A stretch of DNA of 14,209 nucleotides. Origin: Candidatus Thorarchaeota archaeon (GTDB taxonomy: Archaea > Asgardarchaeota > Thorarchaeia > Thorarchaeales > Thorarchaeaceae). The first letter of the stretch is position 1; every line of letters begins with the position of its first letter. Below, in pieces: positions 1 through 8,682 of this stretch. The position numbers and the translations under genes were made by a program. A model generated the notes under the pieces. It was not told the origin of the DNA and made no database searches. It saw only the letters and a program-made list of their open reading frames with translations. Where the stretch lies: contig JAEORN010000135.1 of NCBI GenBank assembly GCA_016840825.1, forward strand, positions 1 to 14,209, given 5' to 3'.

Positions 1-1206
1 AAATACAAGATATCCATTTACTATAGGTGCTGTATAAGTCGAGCGATTGAGGACCTGTATCGGTGTTGCACCATTATAATTGGTTTCGAACGTATCTGTT
101 AGATTTGACTCAACACATGCCATATAGATTGCTAGGTCAGTGTAAGTTGTCTGTCCTGTAGGCTGATCCACCTCGAAATATAGCTTATCTACAACACCAG
201 ATTGCGATACCATCGTTTCAGGCCACAGGTATTGATATCGCGAATCGAACGAATTGCTGAATATTCCCATTGGTGCGCCACCAGACCCTGCAGTATCATG
301 AATTGTTTCAATTAGACTTGTGTTCTCTTCAAAGAGGCGTGTTTTATCATAGCTTGAGCTATTCCAGACCTCGACCTCGTAGCCCTTTTGAAAATCGTTC
401 GAATCAGCATCAGTAGATATCCAGCTCAACTCCGGATTGGAACTGCTGATATAGTCTATCTGAGGTAAGGATGAAAAGCCATCTACCTCTAATCCACTAG
501 CTACTGGGGTTTCGTACTCCAAAGCAATGTTGGGAATGGTATTCTTCCCTAAACTGATACTGGCCTCTTGTGAGTTGAATTGCTTCACTGATAAGGTGGT
601 TGAGGATTCATCCACTAGTTTCAACACGAATGACAGAGTTCCATCCCCTGCTAGAGCTTGCTGGACCTCAGTAGTAATATCCCAACCGTACCAATATCCT
701 GTGAGATACATATTCGGACTACTGGGCGAATCAATCACATCAACAATGTTAGGGTCGTAACTTGGTGCATTGTTCCAAGTAATTGTGTCTTCATTCCATG
801 TATCATTGTTCGAATAGTACAGTCCAATTGGTTCATCTACATCTTCACCATCACCGCAAAAGAGATTCACTGTTGCTCTTGTGAAGCATATGTTTCGTGG
901 GATGTGTGATAGATTATACTTAAGCCAAACTCGAGAGTGTGAATCAACAGCATAGAGTCCAACTGGTAGACCAGGAATTCCTGGTCCCCCTATACTCCCA
1001 TAGTTTGTATCAGGATCATCATTGATTACAATAGAATCATCACTGATTCGAATCACATGTGCGTCACTCGCAGGAGTAGCCGCAGGTGTATTTATCGTTC
1101 CAGAAGTGTAGGCCACTTCTGGGGAAATGGTTGGTGAAAACAGCATTACAGGCAGAATTAGATTAAAGCATAGTATCAAGACTATGAAGGCGGTGGTTTT
1201 CCTCAA
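1..1206 (-). CDS. Secreted DNRLRE/CBM96-like protein, 3' end cut by window edge
   Basis: My own translation of the minus strand stays open from a TTG at 1206-1204 to base 1, giving 402 residues with no stop, so the C-terminus lies outside the window. The start is chosen because GGAG (1216-1219) sits 9 bases before the TTG and the product then opens with a signal peptide (RK, then a hydrophobic run at residues 6-23). Residues about 48-231 look like a DNRLRE/CBM96 domain: DAHV start, 'SRVWLKYNLSHIP', 'WNEDTITWNNAPS' (137-149) and 'GWDITTEVQQAL' (174-185) match the family pattern. A fibronectin-III-like stretch follows (about 238-300), then a segment with 'TDLAIYMA' (356-363) recalling beta-sandwich adhesin domains. 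Several N-x-S/T sequons suggest surface glycosylation. Families with this domain bind polysaccharide or act as surface fibres; the ligand here is unknown. Domain assignment is by motif memory only. Confidence 0.85.
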   Translation of the reverse strand, partial: MRKTTAFIVLILCFNLILPVMLFSPTISPEVAYTSGTINTPAATPASDAHVIRISDDSIVINDDPDTNYGSIGGPGIPGLPVGLYAVDSHSRVWLKYNLSHIPRNICFTRATVNLFCGDGEDVDEPIGLYYSNNDTWNEDTITWNNAPSYDPNIVDVIDSPSSPNMYLTGYWYGWDITTEVQQALAGDGTLSFVLKLVDESSTTLSVKQFNSQEASISLGKNTIPNIALEYETPVASGLEVDGFSSLPQIDYISSSNPELSWISTDADSNDFQKGYEVEVWNSSSYDKTRLFEENTSLIETIHDTAGSGGAPMGIFSNSFDSRYQYLWPETMVSQSGVVDKLYFEVDQPTGQTTYTDLAIYMACVESNLTDTFETNYNGATPIQVLNRSTYTAPIVNGYLVF

Positions 1207-1389
1207 TGTTCTTCTCTCCTCTGAAGTTGAGGGATTGATGATTCGCTCTCTAGAATTAATCTTGGGATTGTATGTTCAAGTCCCTGAACTTCATCCTAAC
1301 TGCATAACTAGGTATTGCGAACTATTTCACTGTTGCGGCCAATGGAAAATGAACTGTGAAACACATAACTCACTTCCCTATGCTATGAA

Positions 1390-1398
1390 TTATATATA
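1390..1398 (+). promoter_or_regulatory. TATA box of the aldo/keto reductase gene
   Basis: TTATATATA lies 31-39 bases before the ATG at 1429. Archaeal spacing would place the transcript start near 1418-1421, giving a very short leader that overlaps the SD-like GGGAG at 1418-1422. The element is nearly palindromic, so divergent use toward the minus-strand gene is possible, but its start is about 185 bases away. The rest of the divergent gap 1207-1428 shows nothing else I can name. Confidence 0.4.
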
Positions 1399-1428
1399 GT
1401 TAATTCTTTATTTTAGTGGGAGATAATA

Positions 1429-2427
1429 ATGAAATATCGACGAGTCGGAAAAAGCGGATTGAAGATCTCTGAGATATCATTGGGTTCATGGCTCACCTAT
1501 GGTGGGACCGTTGAGAATGATATTGCTAAGCAATGTATGAGCAAAGCCTTGGAAGTAGGAATCAACTTCATTGATACTGCAGAGATATACGCGATGGGAA
1601 AGTCTGAGTCTGTCATTGGTGACTGGCTAAGAGATGGAAATATCGATAGGAAGAATCTAGTCATATCAAGCAAGGTCTTTTGGCCCACAAGTGAAGCCAT
1701 CACCGACTGGGGGAATGGTCGGAAGAATGTTCTGAATGCCATTGAAGGTACTCTGGAACGCTTGGGCACAGATCATTTGGATATCTATTACCTGCATAGA
1801 TTTGACCACACCACACCTCTAAGAGAAACAGTTGAGACTATGAACGACTTGGTTCATTCTGGGAAGATACGATATTGGGGTACCTCAACTTGGACTGCAG
1901 CTCAACTAGAGAGAGTCAATGCTATTGCCAAGGAACATGGACTGCAAAAGCCTATCGTTGAACAACCTATGTATAATATGCTATTCAGACACATCGAGCT
2001 TGAGATTATGCCTGTAGCAAAAAGTCATGGTATGGGATTTACCGTATGGAGCCCGCTTTATCAAGGAATCTTAACAGGTAAGTATAATGATGGTATCCCT
2101 GAAGGAAGTCGCGGAAGTCGGAGTGAAGGATTTTTGAAATACCTCACAGACGAAGTAAGGCAGAAGATTGTAAAGATGACTGAGATTGCTGGATCAATGG
2201 ATATCACCATGACCCAACTTGCACTTGCATGGATTCTACGACGTCCTGAGATATCTGCTGTGTTGATAGGTGCTACAAAGCCAGAACATGTCACTGAGAA
2301 TGTAAAGGCATCAGATGTAGATCTATCAAAATCCACTATCGATGAGATTGAGACTATTCTTGGCAATGCACCTGAATGGCCAAGGACCTATGACCCGAAT
2401 ATCTTCTATGCAGACCAGATGAGGTGA
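1429..2427 (+). CDS. Aldo/keto reductase, Kv-beta/YghZ-like (AKR6/AKR14 type)
   Basis: A full-length (332 residues) cytosolic NAD(P)H-dependent oxidoreductase that would reduce aldehydes or ketones to alcohols. It opens with the family signature 'YRRVGKSGLKISEISLG'. The catalytic tetrad is complete: D49 and Y54 in 'FIDTAEIY', K82 in 'VISSKVF' and H123 in 'YYLHRFD'. The middle and C-terminal parts follow the potassium-channel beta-subunit pattern: 'RYWGTSTWTAAQLE', 'VEQPMYNMLFRHIE', 'TVWSPLYQGILTGKY', then the NADP-binding 'SAVLIGATKPEHVTENV'. From what I recall of the families, Kv-beta proteins carry Asn where H123 stands; keeping His suggests an active reductase nearer to bacterial YghZ. GGGAG (1418-1422) precedes the ATG by 6 bases. 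It converges on the beta-helix gene with a 16-base gap. Substrate cannot be told from sequence. Confidence 0.93.
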   Translation: MKYRRVGKSGLKISEISLGSWLTYGGTVENDIAKQCMSKALEVGINFIDTAEIYAMGKSESVIGDWLRDGNIDRKNLVISSKVFWPTSEAITDWGNGRKNVLNAIEGTLERLGTDHLDIYYLHRFDHTTPLRETVETMNDLVHSGKIRYWGTSTWTAAQLERVNAIAKEHGLQKPIVEQPMYNMLFRHIELEIMPVAKSHGMGFTVWSPLYQGILTGKYNDGIPEGSRGSRSEGFLKYLTDEVRQKIVKMTEIAGSMDITMTQLALAWILRRPEISAVLIGATKPEHVTENVKASDVDLSKSTIDEIETILGNAPEWPRTYDPNIFYADQMR

Positions 2428-2443
2428 TCATCTATCTCCCCCT

Positions 2444-5400
2444 TTAGGGAGTGAATGTAGAACTGCTTCCTCTTCGAAGTCGGATTACTACGACGATTAC
2501 GACGATGAGTAGTCCCATTGAGATCATAATGACCAGTGTCATTGTATCTGGTAGTCCTGTTGGAATCGTTGATGATGTAGTTGTATTGGATGTGGTAGTA
2601 GTTATCGTAGTAGTAATAGTATGAGATTCAGTGACTATGACCATAACAGAATCTGAAACTGAATTTCCGTATGTATCAAAAACTATGATAGTCACATTAA
2701 AGACGCCCATCGGGAGGCCATCTATGCTAACTGTAATTTCTCCAACTGACCAATTACCAGTCTGATTTGGTGTACCATTAAGTAATAGTGTCCAATTCGA
2801 TGGATTTGCATCACTCACATGCCAGGTGATATGGTGTCCTCCAGTTCCTTCAACATATTCGACATCTTCAGGGTTATCGATTGTTGGAGGTGTTGTATCG
2901 GCAAGGAATGCAGTTACGAAAACCGTATCTGAAATCGAGTTACCCGCAGCGTCCTTGACAACAACCGTCACATTATATTGTCCCTCTTCAGAGAAATCAG
3001 GAATGAACTCAATTGGAGACGCAAACCATGTACCAAATCGAACAGGTGATCCGTTGACGTAAATCTCATACCAACCAGGCCATGCATCTTCAGGTGTCCA
3101 AGTAAGCGTAGTCGTGTTTCTGTCTATGATGTAGGTCGTATTCTCTTCGTCATTCATTGTGGGATATGTGTCATCAGTGATGAGCATAGGATAATTATCC
3201 ACAGCTGCAGGTTGGATGTAATAGTACCCTGATCCTGAATAGTCATCCCAAAAGTTGCCGATGCTGATCCCATCATCAAACAATGCGCCAATGAAGTCTC
3301 CAGAACGGGCATTAGCTCGATAGTTCCATGCTATGATATTATTGTAAACATGGTTATCATCACCTTCAATCATAATGCCATAGTCAAGATTCCCAAAGAT
3401 TTCACAATCTTGAATATCTAGAAGGGTCGTACTAGCCTCGATTCCAGCGAAGTGATTACAGGCAAACGTGGAATTGTAGACCTCTCCGTCGGACAACATA
3501 ATATAGAGACCTTCTCTGTTATCGTAAAAGACTGAATCGCGGACTGCTATGTTACTCGTAACGTAGGCTAAACATCCAGTGTAGTCATTCATTCCAAATG
3601 TTACATTTTCAATGATACAATTCTCTGAAGATAGCGCGAAGATTCCCACTGATACATCAAGCATCTTTCCATCTTCAATTAGAGTACGGTTGCACTGAAT
3701 CAAGTATATTTGACCATAATCATCTGGGTCTAGAATCAGATCAGTCTGATTCAGAAGATATGCTATTGGCTTACCATTGACGGTGTTATGCTCAACTGTG
3801 ATGTAATAGTAGTCTTCCATGTTGGGGAAGACGTTCCCGAAATTCCCGAAGCCACACCCTTCAAGGGTATTATTCCTAACGCTGGCGTACGCTGATGAAA
3901 AGAGCATGATTCCAAAGGCAGAATTCTCCCTTCCAATATTGCATTCTATCGTACAATTATCTGAGTTATAGGCCACTATACCTCCCGTTAATACATATCC
4001 CGAATCATATATGGAAGGTATATTGTCTAACAGAGTGTTTTCCGAAATAGTAGCGTTAGGACTCTCTTCGAAGTAGATACCTGTTTCACAGGCAGATATG
4101 GTATTGTTATGAAGGATTAGAAATGGTGTTTCATATGCGTTTATTCCTTTGTCTTTCATATAGATGGTGCAGTCCTCAACTCTGCCATTGGTGACATTAT
4201 TAAGTAGTATACCTGATCCTGTTTGACTTTCTTCGGATATCAATGTACAATTCCGTATAATGAAGTGAGCTGTAGTATCAGTAATGTAGATACAAGTAGA
4301 TTCTCCGATTATTGTCCTATTAGCGATGAGATACGGGTCTTCCTGAGTTCCTACACCAGGGAATGAATATGTTTCAAAACCAGTGTTGTTGGTAATCATG
4401 ATGAAACCATCTGCTGCAATAACCGAAACCATCACAGAATCCCGCGCCACATTGGCCCGTGTGTCATTTACGACAATAGTGAAATTATAGACCCCCGGTA
4501 GGAGTCCTCCAACATTGTATTGTATTGACCAGCTTGTGACCTTGTTTTCTGTTTGGAGACTTCCGTTTCTCATGATTCTGTAGGAATCAATTCCTATATC
4601 GCGAACTTCCCAAGTAACATAGACATTCTCTTGGAGGACATCGTATGCAACATCATCTGGACTGCTAAGTTCAGGAGGAGTGCTATCAGGAATATACGAG
4701 GGATAATGATCCACACCCATTGCATAACCGGGAACTGAGTAGTAGCCGGTTCCTGAATAGTCACTCCAAATATTCCCTTGGCTAATTCCGTCATCCCAGC
4801 TGTTCTCTGCACCATGGTCATCTGCATTGATGAAATTCCCTCCAAAGGTGTTATCATACAAGACGCATCTGTAGGTGCCACCATAGAAACCATATTCATC
4901 ATTCCATAGTATTCTATTTTGAGTGAAATTAGAATACTCTGCTGAAGCTGCCCATAGACCAAATTCGGACCCATAAGTCATATTGTTATTCGATACGGTC
5001 GAATTGGCAAAGCCATCAACATAGATGCCACAGATATAATCTGAGATGTTATTATGGGTGACATTTGAGTAGAATGAGTCATAGACACTTATTCCAAAAT
5101 ATGCATCACGTATCGTGTTACCAATAATATTCCATCCAAGTTCTTCACCATAGCTACTGACATATATTGGATAGCTGCTTTCTATGAACGTACTATCTAG
5201 AATTGAGCAATTGGAACATTCATCAGCATCAATCCCCCTAGAAACATCAATCAACAATGCCTTTGAAACCGTGGAATTGGCACACTGTAGCATCTTGACT
5301 CCTCGGGAACCTCCACTCATGGATACGTTGTGAACCAAGACATTCATGGACCTATCGAGATTGATTTCAATTCCAAAGTCAACAAACTCTGTATCATTTA

Positions 5401-7132
5401 CGATGATATGGTTTGATAGTGTTATATTGGCTCCAACAATACTCATCAACCTATTTGCTGGTTTAAGATAGGTATCTGATATGTTGACAAGGTCGCTAGC
5501 ATAAATCTGAATACCTTGATGAATATCAGAACAGTTGATACCCTTCATAGCTATATCATTGCAATAAGCTACTATGATTGGAAAAGAAGTTGTATCTATG
5601 TCAAGATTTTGCAGTACCGTTGAGTTCGTCTTTCCAAGTATGACCTGCCCTACTGGGATTCCATCGTACAGAATTCCCGACGAATTATAATGGTATATGA
5701 TTGGCTTCCCATTTAGAGTGTTTCCGGAGAATGAATGCCTAAGATTCAATTCACTGGAGAGATCAAAATCGAGTGATGCATAGCTTAATGTGTTACTTAT
5801 AATCGTGCAATCATGCCCGCCGATTAATACTGTGCTTCCTAATGCTCCAGTGATCGTGTTGTCAGAGATGATTGAGTAATTGCACCCCATCAGCCTCATC
5901 TCATTCAGTGTATTGAGCCACAAAGTATTGTGAGAGACCGTCAAGTTCTCTCCAGCCGCTTCTATGCCATACTTGTTATTCATGATTTCGTTTGATGAGA
6001 TATTGACGTTATTTCCTGAATAGACTGCGATACCTGTAGAACCTTGATTGATGTAGCAATCGACTATCGTGGCGTTATGACCATAATTGATCGAGATTCC
6101 ATTTGAACCGCTCAATGAGATATTGCAAGAGGATATGGTTACGTTATATGAAGAAGAGAGTCCAATCCCTGGAAGACCGTAGGTGATATTGTTGTTCCTG
6201 ATAGATGTGAAATTCGAGAAGCTGACTTGAATTGCAGCAGCAGAGGAGTTTAACAAATTATCCTTGATAATTGCATTTGAGCAGTTGGCTATGATGATTT
6301 GGCCATAATCCCCTGTTATCGTTGTGCCTGGTTGACTATGTGAATAGTAGATAGGTTTCCCATCCAAAGTGTTGTCAGAGATATTATGGAGAAAGTGGAA
6401 GATCACAAGTCCGCCTAGTGAAATTCCTCCTGAAACGAACTCGTTATCGACGATGGTGCAGCTATTGGAATATGATAAGCCTAATCCGATTTGATTGGAT
6501 GTGAAAACATTCTCAACGAGTGTCAGGTTTGTTTCAAACGCCATGACTCCCTGAAGACTTCCATTGAAAGTACAATTGCTGATGACAGGGTTTGTATTGT
6601 TGTGCACCCACAAGGCTGTCATCTCGATATTTGTGAAGTTGCAATTCGAGAATGTTACATTGAAGGAATTAGAGCAAGTCGTTCCCATCATCATATCCTG
6701 AACAATACAGTTCTCGACAACTCCACTGGTGACATTGCTAAGCATGAGTCCGACTGTGAAGTCTCCTCCATAAGCAGTGCTGAACGAGCAGTTCGCGATG
6801 ATGAACGACGCATTGACATCATAGATCGAGATGCAAGACTCATACTCCTCTGCTTTGATCTCTAATCCCTCGATGATATATGGATGTGTGGAGTTCCCGT
6901 AACCCGAAAATCCAAGATCGACAAAATCCGAGTTCTCGTTAATGAAGATAGTATCGTGTGGTAGATAGGCAGGAATAGACAGTGGAAACCTCTCAACAAC
7001 GAGTGCTTCATTCTGATTGCTACCCTCTACTAATGCTGTATTCTCGTACAATACAGAACTACTGCTGATTGATGTCAACATGCATAGAATCAATGCAAGT
7101 GAAAAGATGGTGACCTTTGTAAGATTATTCAA
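2444..7132 (-). CDS. Giant surface protein with two NosD-like beta-helix modules, Ig-like domains and C-terminal membrane anchor
   Basis: 1562 residues. Start is TTG at 7132-7130, supported by AAGGAGG (7140-7146) 7 bases upstream and by the signal peptide it begins (residues 1-26). Module 1 is a parallel beta-helix (about 60-790) of short N-x-(T/I)-rich turns, closing with the NosD-type motif 'GNIWSDYSGTGYY' (786-798) and 'VDHYP', then an Ig-like domain (about 815-907). Module 2 restarts with 'DPYLIANRTI' (932-941, compare 'HPYIIEGLEI' 83-92), runs to 'GNFWDDYSGSGYY' (1292-1304) and 'VDNYP', and is followed by two Ig-like domains (about 1318-1410 and 1411-1500). A Thr/Ser stalk (1503-1525), one membrane helix (about 1531-1550) and a basic 'RLRR' tail anchor it with the bulk outside. 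Dozens of N-x-S/T sequons are present. NosD relatives include a copper-maturation factor and CASH-domain carbohydrate-binding or lyase folds; no nos genes are nearby, so an adhesin or S-layer-associated role is my inference. Confidence 0.9.
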   Translation of the reverse strand: MNNLTKVTIFSLALILCMLTSISSSSVLYENTALVEGSNQNEALVVERFPLSIPAYLPHDTIFINENSDFVDLGFSGYGNSTHPYIIEGLEIKAEEYESCISIYDVNASFIIANCSFSTAYGGDFTVGLMLSNVTSGVVENCIVQDMMMGTTCSNSFNVTFSNCNFTNIEMTALWVHNNTNPVISNCTFNGSLQGVMAFETNLTLVENVFTSNQIGLGLSYSNSCTIVDNEFVSGGISLGGLVIFHFLHNISDNTLDGKPIYYSHSQPGTTITGDYGQIIIANCSNAIIKDNLLNSSAAAIQVSFSNFTSIRNNNITYGLPGIGLSSSYNVTISSCNISLSGSNGISINYGHNATIVDCYINQGSTGIAVYSGNNVNISSNEIMNNKYGIEAAGENLTVSHNTLWLNTLNEMRLMGCNYSIISDNTITGALGSTVLIGGHDCTIISNTLSYASLDFDLSSELNLRHSFSGNTLNGKPIIYHYNSSGILYDGIPVGQVILGKTNSTVLQNLDIDTTSFPIIVAYCNDIAMKGINCSDIHQGIQIYASDLVNISDTYLKPANRLMSIVGANITLSNHIIVNDTEFVDFGIEINLDRSMNVLVHNVSMSGGSRGVKMLQCANSTVSKALLIDVSRGIDADECSNCSILDSTFIESSYPIYVSSYGEELGWNIIGNTIRDAYFGISVYDSFYSNVTHNNISDYICGIYVDGFANSTVSNNNMTYGSEFGLWAASAEYSNFTQNRILWNDEYGFYGGTYRCVLYDNTFGGNFINADDHGAENSWDDGISQGNIWSDYSGTGYYSVPGYAMGVDHYPSYIPDSTPPELSSPDDVAYDVLQENVYVTWEVRDIGIDSYRIMRNGSLQTENKVTSWSIQYNVGGLLPGVYNFTIVVNDTRANVARDSVMVSVIAADGFIMITNNTGFETYSFPGVGTQEDPYLIANRTIIGESTCIYITDTTAHFIIRNCTLISEESQTGSGILLNNVTNGRVEDCTIYMKDKGINAYETPFLILHNNTISACETGIYFEESPNATISENTLLDNIPSIYDSGYVLTGGIVAYNSDNCTIECNIGRENSAFGIMLFSSAYASVRNNTLEGCGFGNFGNVFPNMEDYYYITVEHNTVNGKPIAYLLNQTDLILDPDDYGQIYLIQCNRTLIEDGKMLDVSVGIFALSSENCIIENVTFGMNDYTGCLAYVTSNIAVRDSVFYDNREGLYIMLSDGEVYNSTFACNHFAGIEASTTLLDIQDCEIFGNLDYGIMIEGDDNHVYNNIIAWNYRANARSGDFIGALFDDGISIGNFWDDYSGSGYYYIQPAAVDNYPMLITDDTYPTMNDEENTTYIIDRNTTTLTWTPEDAWPGWYEIYVNGSPVRFGTWFASPIEFIPDFSEEGQYNVTVVVKDAAGNSISDTVFVTAFLADTTPPTIDNPEDVEYVEGTGGHHITWHVSDANPSNWTLLLNGTPNQTGNWSVGEITVSIDGLPMGVFNVTIIVFDTYGNSVSDSVMVIVTESHTITTTITTTTSNTTTSSTIPTGLPDTMTLVIMISMGLLIVVIVVVIRLRRGSSSTFTP

Positions 7133-7139
7133 GCCTTAT

Positions 7140-7146
7140 CCTCCTT
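7140..7146 (-). promoter_or_regulatory. Strong SD site deciding a TTG start
   Basis: Minus-strand AAGGAGG lies 7 bases ahead of the TTG at 7132-7130. The next in-frame Met codons are inside or after the signal peptide, so this site fixes the start of the giant beta-helix protein. Confidence 0.7.
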
Positions 7147-7205
7147 ACTCCACGCGTGTACTAAGCAGACTGATGGATGAACTTCTAACTAGTCCCTTTT
7201 ATTTG

Positions 7206-7213
7206 TTTATAGT
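7206..7213 (-). promoter_or_regulatory. Putative TATA box of the beta-helix gene
   Basis: Minus-strand ACTATAAA preceded by an A-rich stretch (a possible BRE). It would start a transcript near 7184 with a leader of about 50 bases containing the SD site. It sits downstream of the terminator hairpin at 7245-7291, consistent with the beta-helix gene being transcribed separately from the small membrane-protein gene. Single-site reading; moderate to low confidence. Confidence 0.35.
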
Positions 7214-7244
7214 ACTTTTTTCGAAGAAGCTCAAATATTGCAAA

Positions 7245-7291
7245 TAACTCTTGAAAAAGAAAATTGATGAGCTGCAATCTAACAGCTCATC
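7245..7291 (-). terminator. Hairpin plus T-tract terminator after the small membrane-protein gene
   Basis: GATGAGCTG (7266-7274) and CAGCTCATC (7283-7291) form a perfect 9-bp stem with an 8-base loop, starting 25 bases past the stop of the 7316-7696 gene. Read on the minus strand, the stem is followed directly by a T-rich run (AATTTTCTTTTTC, 7253-7265). This is the layout of an intrinsic terminator and separates two same-strand genes. Archaeal RNA polymerase mostly needs only the T-tract, so the stem may also protect the 3' end. Confidence 0.7.
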
Positions 7292-7315
7292 GAGGCTGTA
7301 CCATTAATTAGCTTA

Positions 7316-7696
7316 CTATTTCCCTGCAAGCATATATCCATAGATGAACATGATCAGCAGTACTAGCAGGATAATTATGTTGACCCATAGCACAATAGGC
7401 AGTGTCATTGTGAAGAAAGCCCACATCGCTGCAATCGGTCCAAGTATACACCAGAATATCATGAATAATACGAATACTTTGACCTCATTCCAAGTCTTTG
7501 CTTGAAATGCAAAAAGACCACCTAGCCCAATAGCAACAATGGCTGCTCCAACGATACGACCTGATGCTAATTCGCTTGGCCAACCAGTAAGGTCATTCCA
7601 AACCTCCGGAGCAAGGAAGAAAAATGCTCCATACGCAATATGTGATATCAGAGAAATTAGAAACGCATACTTTACTATTTTCGGTATCTCCTCCAC
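7316..7696 (-). CDS. Small four-helix integral membrane protein, function unknown
   Basis: 126 residues, GTG start at 7696-7694 with GGAG (7707-7710) 10 bases upstream. Four hydrophobic helices are visible at about residues 9-29, 45-66, 72-94 and 98-121, with very short loops and a Lys at the end, so nearly all of it is in the membrane. The first loop holds the conserved-looking 'APEVWNDLTGWPSE' (30-43) between helices 1 and 2. I do not recognise the family. Possible minus-strand promoter elements are TTATTTAT (around 7755-7762) and TTTATTATT (7727-7735). It ends at a clear terminator, so it is probably a single-gene transcript. It diverges from the creatininase-like gene across a 150-base gap. 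Confidence 0.8.
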   Translation of the reverse strand: MEEIPKIVKYAFLISLISHIAYGAFFFLAPEVWNDLTGWPSELASGRIVGAAIVAIGLGGLFAFQAKTWNEVKVFVLFMIFWCILGPIAAMWAFFTMTLPIVLWVNIIILLVLLIMFIYGYMLAGK

Positions 7697-7855
7697 CTTA
7701 TATCAACTCCTTAAACAGTTAGATGAGGTAATAATAAATGAAATTGGAGGTTTGATAAATAACTTTCTACAAAACCATTCAACCTATTGGTTCAAGAAAC
7801 TCCCAAAGCCGATTGACATTAATGTGACTTCAGTAATCATCTATTTGTGAATACG

Positions 7856-8617
7856 ATGGATTATCCTTACAAACTAACAAAGATGACATGGCAAGAAACC
7901 TCAATCAGAATCGATGAATGTAAGACAGTCATTGTACCGATTGGCTCAGTAGAGCAACATGGTCCTGCATTACCTGTGGATAATGACCATTTTATCGCGA
8001 CACGATTCGGAGAGCTTGTTTGTGAGCATCTGTGGCCTGAATTGAAAGTGACCCTCGCCCCAACGATCGCATTTGGGCACTCTCCCCACCATATGGACTT
8101 CAAAGGGACGATAACCCTCAAAGAATCTACTCTCATCGAAGTAATCGTGGATGTCTGTGAGTCACTCAGACATCATGGATTTGAGAATATCATTCTCCTT
8201 AATGGACATGGGGGCAATAGGACTGCTATTAGTAGTGCTCTGGCTAAGTTGAAGCTAGAGTCAATCAAGAGAGTTTTCTCGATTGATTGGTGGGCGTTCA
8301 TTATGGATAAGGTTCCTGAGATGTTCTCACGACCAGTCTTCCATGCATGTGACATGGAAACTTCTGTCGCATGGGCATTAGGTCAAAGAGTATTAGAAGA
8401 CAAGCGAGTCGATGAGCCAGGAAAGACACCTTACCCTGGATATGTTGTTGCTGATATGCTTGCTCCTCCTCCTATAGTATCAACAGGAAACAGCATGAAA
8501 GACTTCACTGACTCTGGAGTCGTAGGCTTTTCCAAGAAAGCCACCAAGGAGAAAGGGAAGAAGGCTGTTGACCTTGTTGTGGAGCGCGTGTGTGAGTTCA
8601 TCAAGTCGCTCTCATAG
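7856..8617 (+). CDS. Creatininase-family metallohydrolase (creatinine amidohydrolase / MftE / ArfB-like)
   Basis: A cytosolic metal-dependent amidohydrolase of about the family's usual length (253 residues from ATG 7856, 256 from GTG 7847). Numbering from the GTG, the binuclear-metal signature is complete: 'IGSVEQHGPALP' supplies E36 and H38, 'VDNDHFIA' supplies D47, 'NGHGGN' supplies H121, and 'HACDMETS' supplies E171. 'GHSPHHMDFKGTITL' (77-91) is also typical. 'NGHGGN', rather than the 'NGHYEN' of true creatininase, points to the MftE/ArfB-like branch, which includes mycofactocin peptide peptidases and formamide hydrolases of archaeal flavin/F420 synthesis. No such partner genes are in view, so the substrate is open. 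There is no SD before either start. A weak ATTAATG (7818-7824) about 26 bases before the GTG could mean a leaderless GTG start; I prefer the ATG but the choice is uncertain. It may be co-transcribed with the membrane protein 65 bases downstream. Confidence 0.9.
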   Translation: MDYPYKLTKMTWQETSIRIDECKTVIVPIGSVEQHGPALPVDNDHFIATRFGELVCEHLWPELKVTLAPTIAFGHSPHHMDFKGTITLKESTLIEVIVDVCESLRHHGFENIILLNGHGGNRTAISSALAKLKLESIKRVFSIDWWAFIMDKVPEMFSRPVFHACDMETSVAWALGQRVLEDKRVDEPGKTPYPGYVVADMLAPPPIVSTGNSMKDFTDSGVVGFSKKATKEKGKKAVDLVVERVCEFIKSLS

Positions 8618-8682
8618 AAAACTTGCGACATTAGAAAAGAATAACTTCGTCTTGCTGGCTGACCCACAGGAGAGTGCATACT

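Noticed and set aside
1127..1399. 90-residue plus-strand frame between the divergent genes
   Set aside because: Overlaps the signal-peptide region of the minus-strand secreted protein and the reductase promoter; no SD and no family-like sequence.
2436..2451. CTCCC/GGGAG mini-hairpin between convergent genes
   Set aside because: Only 5 bp, overlaps the stop of the beta-helix gene and lacks a T-tract on either strand.
2560..2625. Low-complexity repeat of GTAGTA/TAGTAG type
   Set aside because: It simply encodes the Thr-rich stalk of the beta-helix protein on the minus strand; not a separate repeat or CRISPR-like array.
4594..4974. 126-residue minus-strand frame with ATG, hydrophobic C-terminus
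   Set aside because: Lies wholly inside the beta-helix gene in another frame; that gene's repeats and motifs are unambiguous here.
3200..7000. Possible tandem DNA repeats across the long minus-strand gene
   Set aside because: The periodicity is at protein level (beta-helix turns of differing length); no DNA unit repeats closely enough to be a mobile element or array.
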